The notes under the pieces are model-generated. The model did not search any database. It was not told the DNA's origin and worked only from the letters and a program-made list of their open reading frames with translations. Positions 35,072 to 43,118 of a DNA stretch of 64,000 nt are shown here, one piece after another. Numbering within the stretch: the first letter of the stretch is position 1; the number at the start of each line of letters is the position of its first letter. The translations under genes were made by a program, and so were the position numbers. This stretch comes from Saccharothrix deserti (GTDB lineage: Bacteria > Actinomycetota > Actinomycetes > Mycobacteriales > Pseudonocardiaceae), in contig NZ_ML775961.1 of the NCBI RefSeq assembly GCF_009769385.1, positions 186,001-250,000 of the forward strand, written 5' to 3'.

Positions 35072-36063
35072 CGCGCTTCCCCGGCGAGCGAGCCTTCGAC
35101 CAGCGAGCTTTCAACGGCCGCGCCTTCGACCGCCACGTCGTCGGGCAGCGCGTCGAGGTAGTCGTGCACCCCGTCGTAGGCGAACGTGAGCACCCGCGAC
35201 CCGGCGGGCAGGGTTCGTGCCACCCGGCACGCCGCCACCAGGTTCGCCGCGGACGAGATGCCGACCGCCAGCCCTTCGGTCCGCATGACCCGTTGCATCA
35301 TCTGCCGCGCCTCGTCGAACGACACCTGCACCTCGTCCGAGACCAGGCTCATGTCCAGCACCGCCGGCACCAACCCGACCGCGAGCCCCTGGATCGAGTG
35401 CGTCACGAACCGGTTCTCCCGCAACGAACAGCCCTCCGGCTGCACGGCCACGACCCGCATCGACGGGTTGTGCTCCGACAGCACCCGACCGACCCCGGTG
35501 ATGTGCCCGCCCGTGCCGACGCCCGCGACCAGCGCGTCCGGCAGCCGTGACCCGAGCGCGGCCATGATCTCCACCGCCGTGGTCCGCTCGTGGATCGCCG
35601 GGTTCGCCGGGTTGGCCTGCTGGTTGAGCATCACCCAGTCCGGGTTGTCGAACAGCAGCCCCAACGCCATGTCGGCGTGCGAGTTGTTGCCCAGCGTGTG
35701 GTCGGACAGCCGCACCTCGGCGCCGTAGCTGCGCAGCAGCCGCTGCTTGGCCGGGCTGTAGTTGTCCGGGATCACCAGGACCAGCCGGTAGCCGAGGATC
35801 GCCGACGCCATGGCCAGCCCGATCCCGGTGTTGCCGCCGGTGGACTCGATGATGGTCTGGCCGCTGCCGCGGACCAGCTCGCCGTCCTTCTCCGCCTCCA
35901 GGATCATGTTCAACGCGATCCGCACCTTGTGGCTGCCGCCGGGGTTCAGCAGCTCCAGCTTCAGCAGCAGCTCGCGGTCCAGGTCCGGCTCCAACCGGGA
36001 CAGCCGCACGATCGGCGTGTCGCCGATCGCGTCCAGCACCGAATCGGCGATGCCCTTGCCCAT
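35068..36063 (-). CDS. PLP-dependent cysteine synthase family protein
   Basis: A 331-residue O-acetylserine sulfhydrylase-like enzyme. The PLP Lys lies in NPGGSHKVRIAL near residue 45, the substrate loop is ESTGGNTGIGL, the phosphate-binding GVGTGGHITG is near 185, and GISSAANLVAA follows. ATG 36063 has AGGAG five bases upstream; GTG 36069, overlapping the upstream stop, is less well placed. The C-terminal tail (about residues 315-331) is a short Glu/Ala/Ser repeat not typical of CysK. It would use the O-acetylserine made by the operon's acetyltransferase; the sulfur donor could be sulfide or a carrier thiocarboxylate. Confidence 0.9.
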   Translation of the reverse strand: MGKGIADSVLDAIGDTPIVRLSRLEPDLDRELLLKLELLNPGGSHKVRIALNMILEAEKDGELVRGSGQTIIESTGGNTGIGLAMASAILGYRLVLVIPDNYSPAKQRLLRSYGAEVRLSDHTLGNNSHADMALGLLFDNPDWVMLNQQANPANPAIHERTTAVEIMAALGSRLPDALVAGVGTGGHITGVGRVLSEHNPSMRVVAVQPEGCSLRENRFVTHSIQGLAVGLVPAVLDMSLVSDEVQVSFDEARQMMQRVMRTEGLAVGISSAANLVAACRVARTLPAGSRVLTFAYDGVHDYLDALPDDVAVEGAAVESSLVEGSLAGEAR

Positions 36064-36065
36064 GC

Positions 36066-37499
36066 TCACTCCTGCGTGACGTGCGGGGGGATGGTTTTCT
36101 CGCGCGGCGCGCCGAAGGTCGCGATCGCGGTGTAGCGGCCGAGGTCGGCGTCGAAGTCGAACAGCCGGGCGCCGAGCACCTCGTCCTGCGAGGTGTCCAC
36201 GACCAGGTGCCGCACCGGGTACACGGGGGTGCCCTCGAACACCGCGAACCGGTGGTCCTCGTCGCTGAAGTACGCGCCCGCGTCGGGGTGCGAGTGGTAG
36301 ATGACGCGGACCGGGTCGTCGCCGTCGAACGAGTCCTCCAGCTCGCGCAGGTCGTCCACGCCGAACGCGTACCCGGTCCGGCTCTCCCGGTCGTAGACCT
36401 CGGGCCGGTCCTCGATCACGTTGACGCAGTCCTTCACGCCACCGGCCCGGATGAACCCGCACGCCTCGGACGGGTACCGGGCCAGCACGTGCCGGTAGAC
36501 CTCGGCGAGCGCCGCGTCGGTCGGCCGCCCGTCGCCGTCCAGCGTGGCGGGCGGCGGCAGCACCTTGCGCTGGTTCCACTGCGTGACACCGAAGGCGCCC
36601 AGGATGACCAGCGTCAGCAGCAGGTCGACCCAGCCGAACGACGCGCCCTCGATCACCACCGCGAGGAACTGGGCGATGATCGGGAACAGCACGAACGCGA
36701 ACGACACGATGACCGTGTCCATCCGCTGGATCAGCCAGAAGTACACCGCGAACCCGATGGCGGACGCGACCACGCCGAGGTAGATCGTCGCGCCGACGCT
36801 GCGGGTGGTGAACGCGTCCGCGCCCGGCCGTTCGACCAGCAGACCCAGACCGGTCAGCAGCACGCCGCCGACGGCCATGGGCAGGGTGTTCAACGTGAGC
36901 GTCGGCATCCTGCCGCCGTGCTTCTTGATCATGATGTAGGCCAGCGCGTGGATCACCGCCGCGCCGAGCAGCGCCGCGACGCCCACGACGTTCGTCACCG
37001 CCACGCCCTGCGAGTGCACGATCAGCGTGCCCAGGGCGGCGAACGCGACCAGCACGGCCGCGGCCTGCGTGGTGGTGATGCGGGTGCGCAGGATCGGCAC
37101 GCTGAACACGATCATGAGGATCGACACCGACGACACGCAGATCGACGCCAGGCCCGACGACACGTACAGCTCGCCGTAGTTGAACAGGAAGAACGGCACG
37201 GTGAAGTAGCAGCCGACCATGAAGACGAAGAACCAGCCCATGCCGCTCGGGTAGCGCAGCGGGTTGCGCAGCGCGCGGCAGGCCACGATGAACACCGGTG
37301 CGGCGACGATGAAGCGCAGGCCGGACGCGGTGAGCGGCGGCATGTCGGCGACGGCGAGCTTGATCGCGATCCAGGTCGAGCCCCAGATCAGCACGACGGC
37401 GGTGAAGCTCACCGCGATCAGCGCCGTCTGCTTGCGGGGTTGACCGGGCGTCGAGGTCGCGGCGGCAGGCCGCGGCGCCTCGATCTCAGGTGCGGACAT
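36066..37499 (-). CDS. EamA/DMT-family transporter fused to a C-terminal JAMM (MPN) metalloprotease domain
   Basis: A 477-residue two-part protein read in a single open frame. Residues about 25-310 form a ten-helix drug/metabolite transporter (EamA repeats; IWGSTWIAIKLAV at the start). Residues about 325-470 are a JAMM zinc peptidase: Glu in YPSEACGFI near 346 and HSHPDAGAYFSDED near 400, the full E / HxH(x)7SxxD ligand set. EamA itself exports cysteine-pathway metabolites, and JAMM proteins next to cysteine synthase release cysteine from a sulfur carrier (Mec/CysO/CysM in mycobacteria). The fusion, ahead of cysteine synthase, would join export and peptidase steps. The transporter part alone would be a normal-length DMT protein. 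Confidence 0.85.
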   Translation of the reverse strand: MSAPEIEAPRPAAATSTPGQPRKQTALIAVSFTAVVLIWGSTWIAIKLAVADMPPLTASGLRFIVAAPVFIVACRALRNPLRYPSGMGWFFVFMVGCYFTVPFFLFNYGELYVSSGLASICVSSVSILMIVFSVPILRTRITTTQAAAVLVAFAALGTLIVHSQGVAVTNVVGVAALLGAAVIHALAYIMIKKHGGRMPTLTLNTLPMAVGGVLLTGLGLLVERPGADAFTTRSVGATIYLGVVASAIGFAVYFWLIQRMDTVIVSFAFVLFPIIAQFLAVVIEGASFGWVDLLLTLVILGAFGVTQWNQRKVLPPPATLDGDGRPTDAALAEVYRHVLARYPSEACGFIRAGGVKDCVNVIEDRPEVYDRESRTGYAFGVDDLRELEDSFDGDDPVRVIYHSHPDAGAYFSDEDHRFAVFEGTPVYPVRHLVVDTSQDEVLGARLFDFDADLGRYTAIATFGAPREKTIPPHVTQE

Positions 37500-37550
37500 C
37501 GACCGGGATCTCCAGACTGGGAAAGGGTTGTGCTGTTGGAGCGGCGGCGG

Positions 37551-38564
37551 TCAGCCGGCGACGGTGCGCGGCAGCGTGGCCACCCGTGACTTGCGGGCGA
37601 GGGGGATGCCGACGGTCACCTCGGACCCGCCGTGCCGGACCCGGATGTGCGCCACCGAGCGCAGCCCACGCGCCCGCGGCGAGATCTGGAACGTGAGGCA
37701 CTTGGCGTTGCCCTGGAGCACCGACCAGTCGCCGGACGCGAGCGGCAGTTGGGTCGGGCCGAGCAGTTGCACTTCGAGGCCGGGGCGGTCGAGGTCGTTG
37801 CCGTGCAACCGGAACCGGTACTCGCCGAGCCCTTCCACGCCGTATACGGTGATCGGCCGCGGTCCGGCGACCATCTGGTACTGGTGCAGCACGGCCACCT
37901 GCGCGCCCGCCGGCACGTCGGCCCGGACCAGCGCGTGGCTGCCGATCATGACGTCGTCGCCCACCGTGATCGGCCCGAGCACGCGGGCGAAACCGCCGAC
38001 CTGCACCCGGTCGCCGAGCGTGGGGTGCCGCCTGCCCGCGGCGTTGTCGGCGATGCCCAGCGCGCCCAGCACCACACCCTGGAGGATGTAGCAGTCGGCG
38101 CCGATGGTGGCGTCCTCGCCGATGACCGTGCCCATGCCGTGGTCGATGATGAACCGCGGGCCGATGGTCGCGCCGGGGTGGATCTCCACGCCCGTGCGCA
38201 CCTTCGCCGTCTCGGAGATCTTGCGCGCCAGCACGCGTTGCCGCCACGGGTCGTCGCCCGGCGCGGTCAGCACCTCGTGCGCGACGCGGTAGGCGAGCAC
38301 GGCCTGGAAGCACGTGTAGGCCTCCAGCACGTACTGCCAGGAGCCCAGGCTCGCCGGGTCCCTTCGTGCGAGCGCGAACAAGTCGCCGACGGCGAGGTCG
38401 GCGGCACCGCGGACCAGGGAGGCGGAGTCGAGGCCGAGAGCGGTCAAATCGGACGCGTACGGGTCGAGCACATTCTCGGTTGCCCGAACTATTTCCGGGT
38501 AAGCGGTGTCCAGTTCCCGCTCTGCGGGACCGGGACAGGCGGACTCCTCTCGAACGACGGACAT
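37551..38564 (-). CDS. cysE: Serine O-acetyltransferase (CysE-like) with C-terminal extension
   Basis: A 337-residue acetyltransferase that makes O-acetylserine. The left-handed beta-helix (hexapeptide repeats) runs from about IHPGATIGPRFIIDHGMG (near 130) to about residue 230, with the catalytic His residues in that stretch. CysE proteins usually end near 250-275 residues; here about 100 extra residues follow (from GVEGLGEYRFRLHG), with a beta-rich look and no motif I know. ATG 38564 follows AGGGGGAA. It is first in the operon, 51 bases before the transporter-JAMM gene. Confidence 0.87.
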   Translation of the reverse strand: MSVVREESACPGPAERELDTAYPEIVRATENVLDPYASDLTALGLDSASLVRGAADLAVGDLFALARRDPASLGSWQYVLEAYTCFQAVLAYRVAHEVLTAPGDDPWRQRVLARKISETAKVRTGVEIHPGATIGPRFIIDHGMGTVIGEDATIGADCYILQGVVLGALGIADNAAGRRHPTLGDRVQVGGFARVLGPITVGDDVMIGSHALVRADVPAGAQVAVLHQYQMVAGPRPITVYGVEGLGEYRFRLHGNDLDRPGLEVQLLGPTQLPLASGDWSVLQGNAKCLTFQISPRARGLRSVAHIRVRHGGSEVTVGIPLARKSRVATLPRTVAG

Positions 38565-38652
38565 CGGTTCCCCCTAGTCAACAGATGAAGTCGCGGTCGG
38601 GGACATTACATCGGTGTCCGCACTTCTGCGACCGCAATTTTGCGGCTCCGTC

Positions 38653-38685
38653 GGCCGATCGGACGGCTTGCTGAGCCGATCGGCC
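38653..38685. promoter_or_regulatory. Inverted repeat in the divergent region upstream of cysE
   Basis: GGCCGATCGG at 38653-38662 and CCGATCGGCC at 38676-38685 form a perfect 10-base inverted repeat with a 13-base spacer. It lies about 90 bases upstream of the cysE start, in the 390-base gap before the methyltransferase gene. An operator controlling the cysteine operon or both genes is plausible; there is no T-tract, so a terminator is less likely. The rest of the gap is A+T-richer than its surroundings, with TTGACG at 38799-38804 and CTATAT at 38825-38830 as a weak promoter candidate for the rightward gene. Confidence 0.45.
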
Positions 38686-38957
38686 GCACTTGGTTACGCC
38701 GGTGTCAGGCACGTTCACTGCATTGGACCAGTGGGGGAGATCGAGATTGACTGAGATTAATAAATCCGAAACACATCGTAGTGCGATACTTCACCCGGTT
38801 GACGCAACCACCTGCATAATCTGCCTATATGTGCAGGTCACAGGCACCGCCTGGGCTGGGCGGCGGGCTTGCGCCGTCCGCTAGCATCCCTCGTCGCACC
38901 CTTCGCCGCCTGATCGACCGGCGGTCGGAATGGTCGTGCGCGTACTGGGGAGGCACG

Positions 38958-39800
38958 TTGTCCGGGGGTTTGTCGCCTGGGGGTTTGTCGCAGGACGCCC
39001 AGGATTTCCGCACCTTCGAGTTGTCGCGCTGGCAACGCGTGGTGGACAGATATCACAGGTCCTGGGGCGAGTTGACCGGGTCGGCCGGTTCGGGACTGCT
39101 CGACGCGGTCGGCGTCGACCCCGGAACGCGGTTGCTCGACATCGCGACCGGGCCGGGATATGTCGCGGCTGCGGCTTCCCGAAGAGGTGCGCGGGCGATC
39201 GGGCTCGACTTCTCCGCGCAGATGGTGGACAAAGCGCGCGAGTTGTTCCCGGATGTGAACTTCCGGGTCGGTGACGCGCTCGACCTGCCGTTCGCCGACG
39301 CGGTGTTCGACCGGGTCGTGATGAACTTCGGGCTGCTGCACCTCAGCGATCCCGAGCGCGCGATCCGGGAGGCGTGCCGGGTGCTCGCGCCCGGTGGCGC
39401 GTTCGGCTTCACGGTGTGGGCGTCGCCGGCGGAGGCGGTCGGGTTCTCGCTGCTGTCCGACGCGATCATGGAGTTCGGCGAGCCCGTGACGCTGCCCGAG
39501 GGGCCGGACTTCTACCACTACAGCGAGCCGGACAACTGCCGTGCGTCGCTGTCCGACGCGGGGTTCGCCGACACCGGGGCCGAGGTGCTGCACCTCGACT
39601 GGCACCTGGAGAGCGTGGACGAGCTGTTCCCGGCCTACCGGCAGGCGACCGTGCGCACGGGCGCCCTGCTCGACGGCCAGAGCGACGGCGACCGTGCGAA
39701 GATCGAACAGAGGGTGCGGGAGACGGCGGCGCGGTTCGAGGACGGCGCCGGCGGGCTGGTGATCCCGATGCCCGCGATCGCCGTCTGGGGCCGGAGGTGA
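38958..39800 (+). CDS. Class I SAM-dependent methyltransferase
   Basis: About 280 residues from a TTG at 38958 that follows GGGGAGG at 38947-38953; the frame is open back to 38829 but that part has no domain character. SAM motif I is LLDIATGPGYVAAAA, followed by GLDFSAQMV, the acidic end of strand 2 region, and VLAPGGAFGFTVW, as in UbiE/COQ5-like methyltransferases. A 15-base duplication just after the start encodes GLSPGGLS. It stands alone; the substrate is unknown. Confidence 0.8.
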   Translation: MSGGLSPGGLSQDAQDFRTFELSRWQRVVDRYHRSWGELTGSAGSGLLDAVGVDPGTRLLDIATGPGYVAAAASRRGARAIGLDFSAQMVDKARELFPDVNFRVGDALDLPFADAVFDRVVMNFGLLHLSDPERAIREACRVLAPGGAFGFTVWASPAEAVGFSLLSDAIMEFGEPVTLPEGPDFYHYSEPDNCRASLSDAGFADTGAEVLHLDWHLESVDELFPAYRQATVRTGALLDGQSDGDRAKIEQRVRETAARFEDGAGGLVIPMPAIAVWGRR

Positions 39801-39828
39801 GCACGCCGTCGAACCGTCGTCGCGCCTG

Positions 39829-40026
39829 GTGGCGTTCGGGAACCAGCTGGTCCAGGTGCACATCGCGCTGCGCGAGCGGCTGGACGAGCTGAGGAACGAC
39901 CCGTCCGGTGGCGTGCGGGGTTCTGACCTGCGGTCGCACTGCCTGTCGTTCTGCGCCGCGGTGGTGGAGCACCACACGGCCGATGCCGAGCTGCTGTCGC
40001 GGGCCACCACCGTGCCCGAGCTTTAA
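39829..40026 (+). pseudogene. Truncated hemerythrin-like gene remnant
   Basis: A 65-codon frame that looks like the N-terminal half of actinobacterial hemerythrin-HHE proteins: NQLVQVHIALRERLDELR, then LRSHCLSFCAAVVEHHTADA. Similarity-like sequence also extends a few codons upstream (to about 39799) without a good start codon. The reading ends at ATTVPEL with TAA, before the last two metal-binding helices, and the HHT-x-E-D motif is altered. The stop of the methyltransferase overlaps its beginning. It is probably a decayed gene. Confidence 0.55.
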
Positions 40027-40032
40027 GTGCTC

Positions 40033-40077
40033 GACGGTTCTGTTGCCATTAACTTCAGTGTTAAGTGAAGAACCGTC
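40033..40077 (+). other. Stem-loop in A+T-rich gap before the nuclease gene
   Basis: GACGGTTC at 40033-40040 pairs perfectly with GAACCGTC at 40070-40077, and the loop contains a second small pair, TTAAC with GTTAA. The local base composition drops well below that of the coding sequence. No T-run follows on the plus strand, so it may be a transcription end for the remnant or part of the promoter region of the secreted nuclease. Confidence 0.4.
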
Positions 40078-40190
40078 TCGTCTAGTTACGAATATTCGTT
40101 GATCATTCACTCTGACGTGTGATCTTTCGTGCGATCCTGCCTGCGTGCGGCCACCCTGCGACGCCGCGCTCCGGGAGGAGACACACCATC

Positions 40191-41363
40191 GTGCGACTAC
40201 GACCCCTGCTGAATCCCCTTGCCGTTGTCGTTTCCGTCGTCGCCCTCGCGGCGGCCCTGCTGATCCCCACCGCTGCCTCCGGCGCCACGCCGATCACCGT
40301 CGCCCAGGCCATCGGGCAGCAGAGCGGCGCGTCCGCCACCGTCCGCGGTTACGTGGTCGGGCAGCCCACCGCCACCAACACCGTGGTGCGGTCGAACTTC
40401 CCGTCCGACTACGCGTTGGCGCTGGCCGACTCACCCAGTCAGACGAGCACCAGCCAGATGCTGTACGTGCAGATCACGTCGGCGTTCCGGGCCCAGTGGG
40501 GTCTGCGGACCAACCCCGGGCTGCTCGGTGCGCGCATCGACGTGACCGGTCCTCTGGGCGCGTACTTCTCGCACCCCGGCCTCACCTCGCCGACCGCGTT
40601 CGCGAACGCCGGCACGTCGCCCACGACGACCACCACGACGAACGTCACGACCACCACGACTCCCGGTGGCGGCTACGACGACACGTACTACCGCAGCGCG
40701 ATCGGCAAGACCGGCGCGTCGTTGAAGACCGCGTTGAACGGGATCATCCGGACCAACACCAAGCTCTCGTACGACCAGGTGTGGGAGGCGTTGAAGGTCA
40801 CCGACCAGGACCCGAACAACAGCGCCAACGTGATCACGCTCTACGAGGGCCGCTCACAGAGCAAGACGGGCAACGGCGGCGATCCGAACGACTGGAACCG
40901 CGAGCACGTCTGGGCCAAGTCGCACGGCGACTTCGGCACCGCGACCGGTCCGGGCACCGACATCCACCACCTGCGGCCGAACGACGTGTCGGTGAACGCG
41001 GAGCGCGGGAACAAGGACTTCGACATGGGCGGTTCGCCGGTCGGCGAGGCTCCCGGCAACTACACCGACGCCGACTCGTGGGAGCCGCGCAACGCCGTGA
41101 AGGGTGACGTGGCGCGGATGCTCTTCTACATGGCGGTGCGGTACGAGGGTGGCGACGGCTACCCGAACCTGGAGATGAACAACAACGTCAACAACGGCAC
41201 CGCGCCGTACCACGGCAGGCTGTCGGTGTTGCTGCAGTGGAACGCGCAGGACCCGCCGGACGCGTTCGAGAAGCGCCGGAACCAGGTCATCTACGACAAC
41301 TACCAGCGCAACCGGAACCCGTTCGTCGACCACCCCGAGTGGGCGACGTCGATCTGGGGCTAG
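40191..41363 (+). CDS. Secreted endonuclease I-family nuclease with N-terminal DUF6359-like OB domain
   Basis: A 390-residue extracellular DNase/RNase. A signal peptide (LNPLAVVVSVVALAAALLI) ends near SGA at residue 31. An N-terminal OB-like domain follows (TVAQAIGQQSGASATVRGYV), then a Thr-rich linker (about 145-165), then the endonuclease I domain with the catalytic DWNREHVWAKSHGDF and metal-site TDIHHLRPNDVSVNAERGN. GTG 40191 has GGGAGGAG ten bases upstream; an in-frame start at 40119 would place charged residues ahead of the signal. Phosphate or nucleotide scavenging is the usual role. Confidence 0.9.
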   Translation: MRLRPLLNPLAVVVSVVALAAALLIPTAASGATPITVAQAIGQQSGASATVRGYVVGQPTATNTVVRSNFPSDYALALADSPSQTSTSQMLYVQITSAFRAQWGLRTNPGLLGARIDVTGPLGAYFSHPGLTSPTAFANAGTSPTTTTTTNVTTTTTPGGGYDDTYYRSAIGKTGASLKTALNGIIRTNTKLSYDQVWEALKVTDQDPNNSANVITLYEGRSQSKTGNGGDPNDWNREHVWAKSHGDFGTATGPGTDIHHLRPNDVSVNAERGNKDFDMGGSPVGEAPGNYTDADSWEPRNAVKGDVARMLFYMAVRYEGGDGYPNLEMNNNVNNGTAPYHGRLSVLLQWNAQDPPDAFEKRRNQVIYDNYQRNRNPFVDHPEWATSIWG

Positions 41364-41378
41364 ACCGCTCGCCGTGCT

Positions 41379-41424
41379 GAACGCCTGTCCTCGCCTCCCC
41401 GGCCGAGGGCAGGCGTTCTTCTTT
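41379..41424 (+). terminator. Intrinsic terminator after the nuclease gene
   Basis: GAACGCCTG at 41379-41387 pairs with CAGGCGTTC at 41410-41418, followed directly by TTCTTT. It starts 16 bases after the nuclease stop, a good position for its transcript end. Confidence 0.8.
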
Positions 41425-41484
41425 GCCCTGGAACTCGGTCTCTGGGCTCGCACCCGATCCGGTGTTGACTGCGAACGGCTGTTC

Positions 41485-41498
41485 TGTTCGAATGAACA
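41485..41498. promoter_or_regulatory. Small palindrome upstream of the LLM oxidoreductase gene
   Basis: TGTTCGAATGAACA is a 5-4-5 palindrome, 59 bases before the ATG, next to further TGTTC copies. A TTGACT at 41465-41470 with 17 bases to TCGAAT overlaps it as a weak promoter. An operator is possible; a chance match cannot be excluded. Confidence 0.3.
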
Positions 41499-41556
41499 CA
41501 GAGCCTGTTCACGGTGTCTGTTCGGCAGTGTTGGTCCAAGAGATCGGGGCAGAGTC

Positions 41557-42432
41557 ATGAGGGCGGGGATCACCATCCTTCCGGAGTACCGCTGGGCCGA
41601 GGCGAAGCCGAGGTGGCAGGCGGCGGAGGCGTACGGGTTCGCCCACGCGTGGACGTTCGACCACCTGGGCTGGGGTCCTCTGGTCGACGGTCCGTGGTTC
41701 GGCGCGGTGTCGACGCTGAGCGCGGCGGCTCTGGTGACGTCACGCGTCGAGTTGGGCTTCATGGTGGCGTCCCCGAACCTCCGCCACCCGGTGCCGTTCG
41801 CGAAGGACGTGATGGCCCTCGACGACCTGTCGGACGGCAGGTTCACGGTCGGTGTCGGCGCGGGCGGGGTGGGCGGCTATGACGTGGAGGTGTTCGGCGG
41901 CACCACCAAACCGGCCAGCCAGTCGCGCCGCTACCAGGAGTTCGTGGAACTGCTGGACGCCCTGCTGACCAAGGAGCGCGTCGACTACTCCGGCGAGTAC
42001 TACACGGCCGTCGGCGCGCGCAACTTCCCGGGCTGCGTGCAGCGCCCGAGGACACCGTTCGTCATGGCCGCGAACGGCCCGAAAGCCATGGCGCTGACCG
42101 CGAGGCTGGGCGAGGGCTGGATCACCACGGGCTCGGCCCACGACACCCTCGACGCGTGGTGGAAGTCCGTGGCCGAGCTGTCGACCCGCTTCGACGAAGC
42201 CCTGGCCGCAGCATCCCGCCGCCCCGCCACGGTCCGCCGCTTCCTGCAAACCGACGCCGCACCGGTCTTCTCCCTGCAGAGCATCGAGTGCTACCGGGAC
42301 TTCCTGGGGCGAGCGGACGAACTCGGCTTCACCGACGTGCTCGCCCCGTGGCCGAGGGACGAGGGACCCTTCGCCGGTGACGAGGCCATTCTGGACACAG
42401 TGGCCACGGACGTCCTGCCGACCTTGTCCTGA
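41557..42432 (+). CDS. LLM-class (luciferase-like, F420-type) oxidoreductase
   Basis: A 291-residue TIM-barrel oxidoreductase of the luciferase-like family. RAGITILPEYRWAEAKPRWQ opens the barrel, AWTFDHLGWG carries the usual cofactor-side His, VGVGAGGVGGYDVEVFG is the classic mid-barrel loop, and MAANGPKAMALTARLGEGWI the late signature. Actinobacterial members with this pattern typically use coenzyme F420. ATG 41557 is chosen; the upstream reading runs through the terminator hairpin. It is monocistronic and closed by a strong terminator. Confidence 0.85.
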   Translation: MRAGITILPEYRWAEAKPRWQAAEAYGFAHAWTFDHLGWGPLVDGPWFGAVSTLSAAALVTSRVELGFMVASPNLRHPVPFAKDVMALDDLSDGRFTVGVGAGGVGGYDVEVFGGTTKPASQSRRYQEFVELLDALLTKERVDYSGEYYTAVGARNFPGCVQRPRTPFVMAANGPKAMALTARLGEGWITTGSAHDTLDAWWKSVAELSTRFDEALAAASRRPATVRRFLQTDAAPVFSLQSIECYRDFLGRADELGFTDVLAPWPRDEGPFAGDEAILDTVATDVLPTLS

Positions 42433-42450
42433 CCACCCGCCCACCCGCTA

Positions 42451-42497
42451 CCACAACGCACCTCACCACAGGCAGTGGTGAGGTGCGTTGTGGTTTT
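42451..42497 (+). terminator. Strong intrinsic terminator after the LLM oxidoreductase gene
   Basis: A perfect 19-base stem, CCACAACGCACCTCACCAC at 42451-42469 with its complement at 42475-42493 and a five-base loop, is followed by TTTT. It begins 18 bases after the stop. Confidence 0.92.
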
Positions 42498-42767
42498 CGT
42501 GACCGCCATCTTGCGGCTTCGTCACGCTTTGCGTCTGACCTTCTTCTTGACCGGCCGGATTGGACGGTGGTTGTCGCTCGACCTCGTGAACCCGATCGGT
42601 GGTCGGATCACCAACAACCACACCGATCAGGCATGTCTTAGCCAAGCGGATGAACCCGCACCGGCGGGCCGCAACCTGGCCGAGTGGTGTTCCGGTTCAG
42701 GCGCTGCTTCTTGCTCTGGGTGACTGTTAGCTTGCGGACAGCAATAACACCTGAGTGAGGAGGCGAC
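42498..42767. other. Intergenic gap without a recognised gene
   Basis: Between the terminator and the small secreted protein I see no convincing coding sequence. Short frames on both strands (for example 42475-42723 plus and 42463-42645 minus) begin inside the terminator stem or lack protein character. The last 50 bases are A+T-richer and should hold the promoter of the next gene. Confidence 0.5.
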
Positions 42768-43073
42768 GTGAAACGCGTGTTCGGGGTGATGCTCAGCGCG
42801 CTCGCTGCGGTTGTCCTGCTGGTCCCGTTCACCCCCGCGGCGCACGCGGCCACTGGCCGGGTGGTCGTGTTTTCGGTCGAGGTCGTTCCACTTGAGACCT
42901 ACGACAACCCCCGGGGTTGCAAGTCGCTCCCGCCGGGCGCGCACGTGCTGGCGAACCTTACCGACGGCGACGTCACGATCTACAGCGACCCGATGTGCTT
43001 CTCGCCCCTGGTGGCGGTGGAGGAGGGCTACGGCACGCACGTGCCCGCGCTCGGCGCCACCTTCCGAGCCTGA
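42768..43073 (+). CDS. Small secreted protein of unknown function
   Basis: A 101-residue precursor. A signal peptide is clear (KR, then VFGVMLSALAAVVLLV, cleavage after AHA near residue 27). The mature part of about 74 residues has two Cys (GCKSLPPGAHV and DPMCFSPLV) that could form a disulfide, like many small actinomycete exoproteins with a beta-sandwich of crystallin or inhibitor type. GTG 42768 follows GAGGAGG. It lies 45 bases before the nucleotide-sugar dehydrogenase gene and may share its transcript. I do not recognise the family. Confidence 0.75.
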   Translation: MKRVFGVMLSALAAVVLLVPFTPAAHAATGRVVVFSVEVVPLETYDNPRGCKSLPPGAHVLANLTDGDVTIYSDPMCFSPLVAVEEGYGTHVPALGATFRA

Positions 43074-43118
43074 CCGCCGTTGCCGGCAACCCAAACCGAT
43101 GTCGTGGAAAGGGCGCAC

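Noticed and set aside
33687-35114. Alternative minus-strand frame of 475 codons over the cysteine-desulfurase-like gene
   Set aside because: Wrong frame: low-complexity Arg/Gly/Ala sequence, while the adjacent frame has the PLP Lys and catalytic Cys motifs.
41485-41498. TGTTC-GAAT-GAACA as an SOS (LexA) box
   Set aside because: The half-sites are in the opposite order to the actinobacterial LexA consensus (GAAC-N4-GTTC), so it was kept only as a weak generic palindrome.
42475-42723. 82-codon plus-strand frame after the LLM oxidoreductase
   Set aside because: It starts inside the terminator stem, has no ribosome site and no recognisable protein features.
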